Shown piece by piece: positions 6,944 to 8,311 of a stretch of 8,311 nt of DNA. Each line of letters begins with the position of its first letter. The stretch's first letter is position 1. Below the pieces are notes generated by a model. It ran no database searches and was not told the DNA's origin. It saw only the letters and a list, made by a program, of their open reading frames with translations. The translations under genes and the position numbers were made by a program. This DNA comes from Saprospiraceae bacterium (GTDB lineage: Bacteria; Bacteroidota; Bacteroidia; Chitinophagales; Saprospiraceae), in contig JABDJE010000150.1 of the NCBI GenBank assembly GCA_013002625.1, positions 1-8,311 on the forward strand, in the 5' to 3' direction.

Positions 6944-8311
6944 ATGAAACAAAAATTATATTTAATTCTCTTATTGCTTATCCCGGCATTCTTTGTTCAG
7001 GGACAAGAACAAAAGGAAGCGAGTCCTTTTGATTTTGGTCGGATGTGGACATTTGAGAATCCTCCTGTTGATTGGTTTGCTGAAGCCTATGGTTTTGACG
7101 CCGATGAAGCATGGTTTGCTGATGTGCGTAAATCCTCCCTTAGATTTGCAACTTGGTGTTCGGCCTCATTTGTCTCGCCGAATGGATTGATCATGACCAA
7201 CCACCACTGCTCAAGAGGAGAATCTTTAAAAGTGCAACAAGAGGGTGAGAATTTTGACCTGGATGGATATTACGCTAAGACATTAAAAGATGAAAGACAA
7301 GTTGAAGGATTATTTGTTGAGCAACTTTTGATGGTAGCCGATATTACCTATGCCGTTAAAGCTGCTACTGCAGAAGCTTCAACTGATGACGAAGAGCTTC
7401 AGTTGAGAGCTCAGGCATTGGAACGTATTTCTGAAGAATACAGCCAAAAAGAAGAATGGAAAGATTTAAGACTACAAACAGTTACCTTCTATTCTGGAGG
7501 TCGTTTTTCATTATATGGTTACAAGAAGTATGATGATATCAGACTGGTATTAATACCTGAGAACGACCTGGGGTTTTATGGTGGTGATCCTGATAATTTC
7601 ACGTATCCTAGATATAACCTGGATTGCACATTTTGGAGAGCCTATGATGAAAACGGCGAACCGGTGAATACCGCTGACAACTATTATAAATTCAATACGG
7701 ATGGTGTTCATGAGGGCACCCCTGTATTCGTAGTTGGTAATCCTGGCCGTACTGAAAGATATCGTACTGTTTCTCAATTGGAATATGACAGAGATCACAG
7801 ATACAAATATCTTCTGAAGTTTCTTACAAACAGAAGAGATTTGATGCAAAAGGAATATGATGCAATGAAGGATGATCCTGAAAAGGTAAGAGAAGCACAG
7901 GGCGTTTTAAGTACGATTAATAATTTGTCTAATTCGATCAAGGCTTATACCGGAATAATGGGTGGCCTGCACAACGATGGATTTATGGGACGCAAGACTC
8001 AGATGGAAGAGAACATCAAGCGTGAAAGTTCTGGAATTACGTATTGGGCAGATCTTGAAAATGAGTACGCAAAATTAAACCCTCATGCTTGGGCTATTTC
8101 CCACCTTGGACCTTCTGGACTGAGAGGTGGCGCATTTACGCTTATGCATGAAGTGGCTAATTATAAGGCAGCGCTGGAGTCTGGAGACACAAGTGATGAA
8201 GATAAGGAAGCGGCTAAAGCATCTATTCTGGAAAGTGCAAAATCTTTGGACAAACAAAGAGAAATGATTTTATTAAAGATGCTTCTAAATGAAATCAAAG
8301 AAGATATCTAT
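6944..8311 (+). CDS. S46-family dipeptidyl-peptidase (DPP7/DPP11-like), N-terminal 456 residues
   Basis: This is a serine exopeptidase that releases dipeptides from peptide N-termini in the periplasm. Residues 1-20 are a signal peptide (MKQK, a leucine-rich core, V-Q-G before Gln21). The mature start has the family-typical G-R-M-W-T-F-E-N-P-P. T-N-H-H-C at 85-89 holds the catalytic His88, placed next to Cys as in chymotrypsin folds. G-G-D-P-D-N-F at 213-219 and P-R-Y-N-L-D at 222-227 give Asn218 (binds the substrate amino group in characterised members) and catalytic Asp227. V-V-G-N-P-G-R-T-E-R follows, then the start of the helical domain that caps the active site. Family members are about 700-720 residues, so roughly 250 are missing, including the catalytic Ser and the nearby residue that separates DPP7-like from DPP11-like specificity. 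No subtype can therefore be assigned. It is probably in an operon with the M1 gene. Confidence 0.96.
   Translation, partial: MKQKLYLILLLLIPAFFVQGQEQKEASPFDFGRMWTFENPPVDWFAEAYGFDADEAWFADVRKSSLRFATWCSASFVSPNGLIMTNHHCSRGESLKVQQEGENFDLDGYYAKTLKDERQVEGLFVEQLLMVADITYAVKAATAEASTDDEELQLRAQALERISEEYSQKEEWKDLRLQTVTFYSGGRFSLYGYKKYDDIRLVLIPENDLGFYGGDPDNFTYPRYNLDCTFWRAYDENGEPVNTADNYYKFNTDGVHEGTPVFVVGNPGRTERYRTVSQLEYDRDHRYKYLLKFLTNRRDLMQKEYDAMKDDPEKVREAQGVLSTINNLSNSIKAYTGIMGGLHNDGFMGRKTQMEENIKRESSGITYWADLENEYAKLNPHAWAISHLGPSGLRGGAFTLMHEVANYKAALESGDTSDEDKEAAKASILESAKSLDKQREMILLKMLLNEIKEDIY

Noticed and set aside
6993..8257. Small open frames inside the S46 gene (plus 6993-7190; minus 7550-7849 and 8075-8257)
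   Set aside because: The S46 frame from 6944 to the edge carries clear family motifs throughout, so these are out-of-frame or antisense shadows.

Overview
The window looks like chromosomal DNA from a Bacteroidota bacterium, most likely of the Saprospiria type (Lewinella, Haliscomenobacter and relatives). That placement is inferred from three things: the style of the large repeat protein, two exact TAnnTTTG promoter boxes of the Bacteroidota kind, and start codons preceded by A/T-rich sequence with no Shine-Dalgarno motif. No RNA gene, insertion sequence, CRISPR array or phage gene was seen.

Layout. Positions 1-4817 (minus strand) are one uninterrupted reading frame that runs off the left edge. 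It encodes at least 1605 residues of a secreted repeat protein: a signal peptide, a module of about 200 residues (A), eleven tandem modules of 106-109 residues (R1-R11), and then a second diverged copy of the first module (A'), which is cut by the edge. Every open stretch on the plus strand opposite it is an antisense shadow. Positions 4818-5041 are an A/T-rich divergent intergenic region with one -7 box on each strand. Positions 5042-6892 (plus) encode an M1-family zinc aminopeptidase of the leukotriene A4 hydrolase-like branch, with a short exported or lipoprotein-like leader. After a 51-base gap, positions 6944-8311 (plus) encode the first 456 residues of an S46-family (DPP7/DPP11-like) dipeptidyl-peptidase, which runs off the right edge before its catalytic serine.

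How they work together. The two plus-strand genes look like a small peptide-catabolism unit in the cell envelope. The S46 enzyme would release dipeptides from oligopeptide N-termini, and the M1 enzyme would trim N-terminal residues from short peptides. The minus-strand gene is divergently transcribed and probably encodes a cell-surface or secreted multi-domain protein. Nothing in the sequence ties it functionally to the peptidases. It is the least explained item here, and its A-(R x 11)-A' architecture and alternating repeat subtypes are the observations most worth following up.
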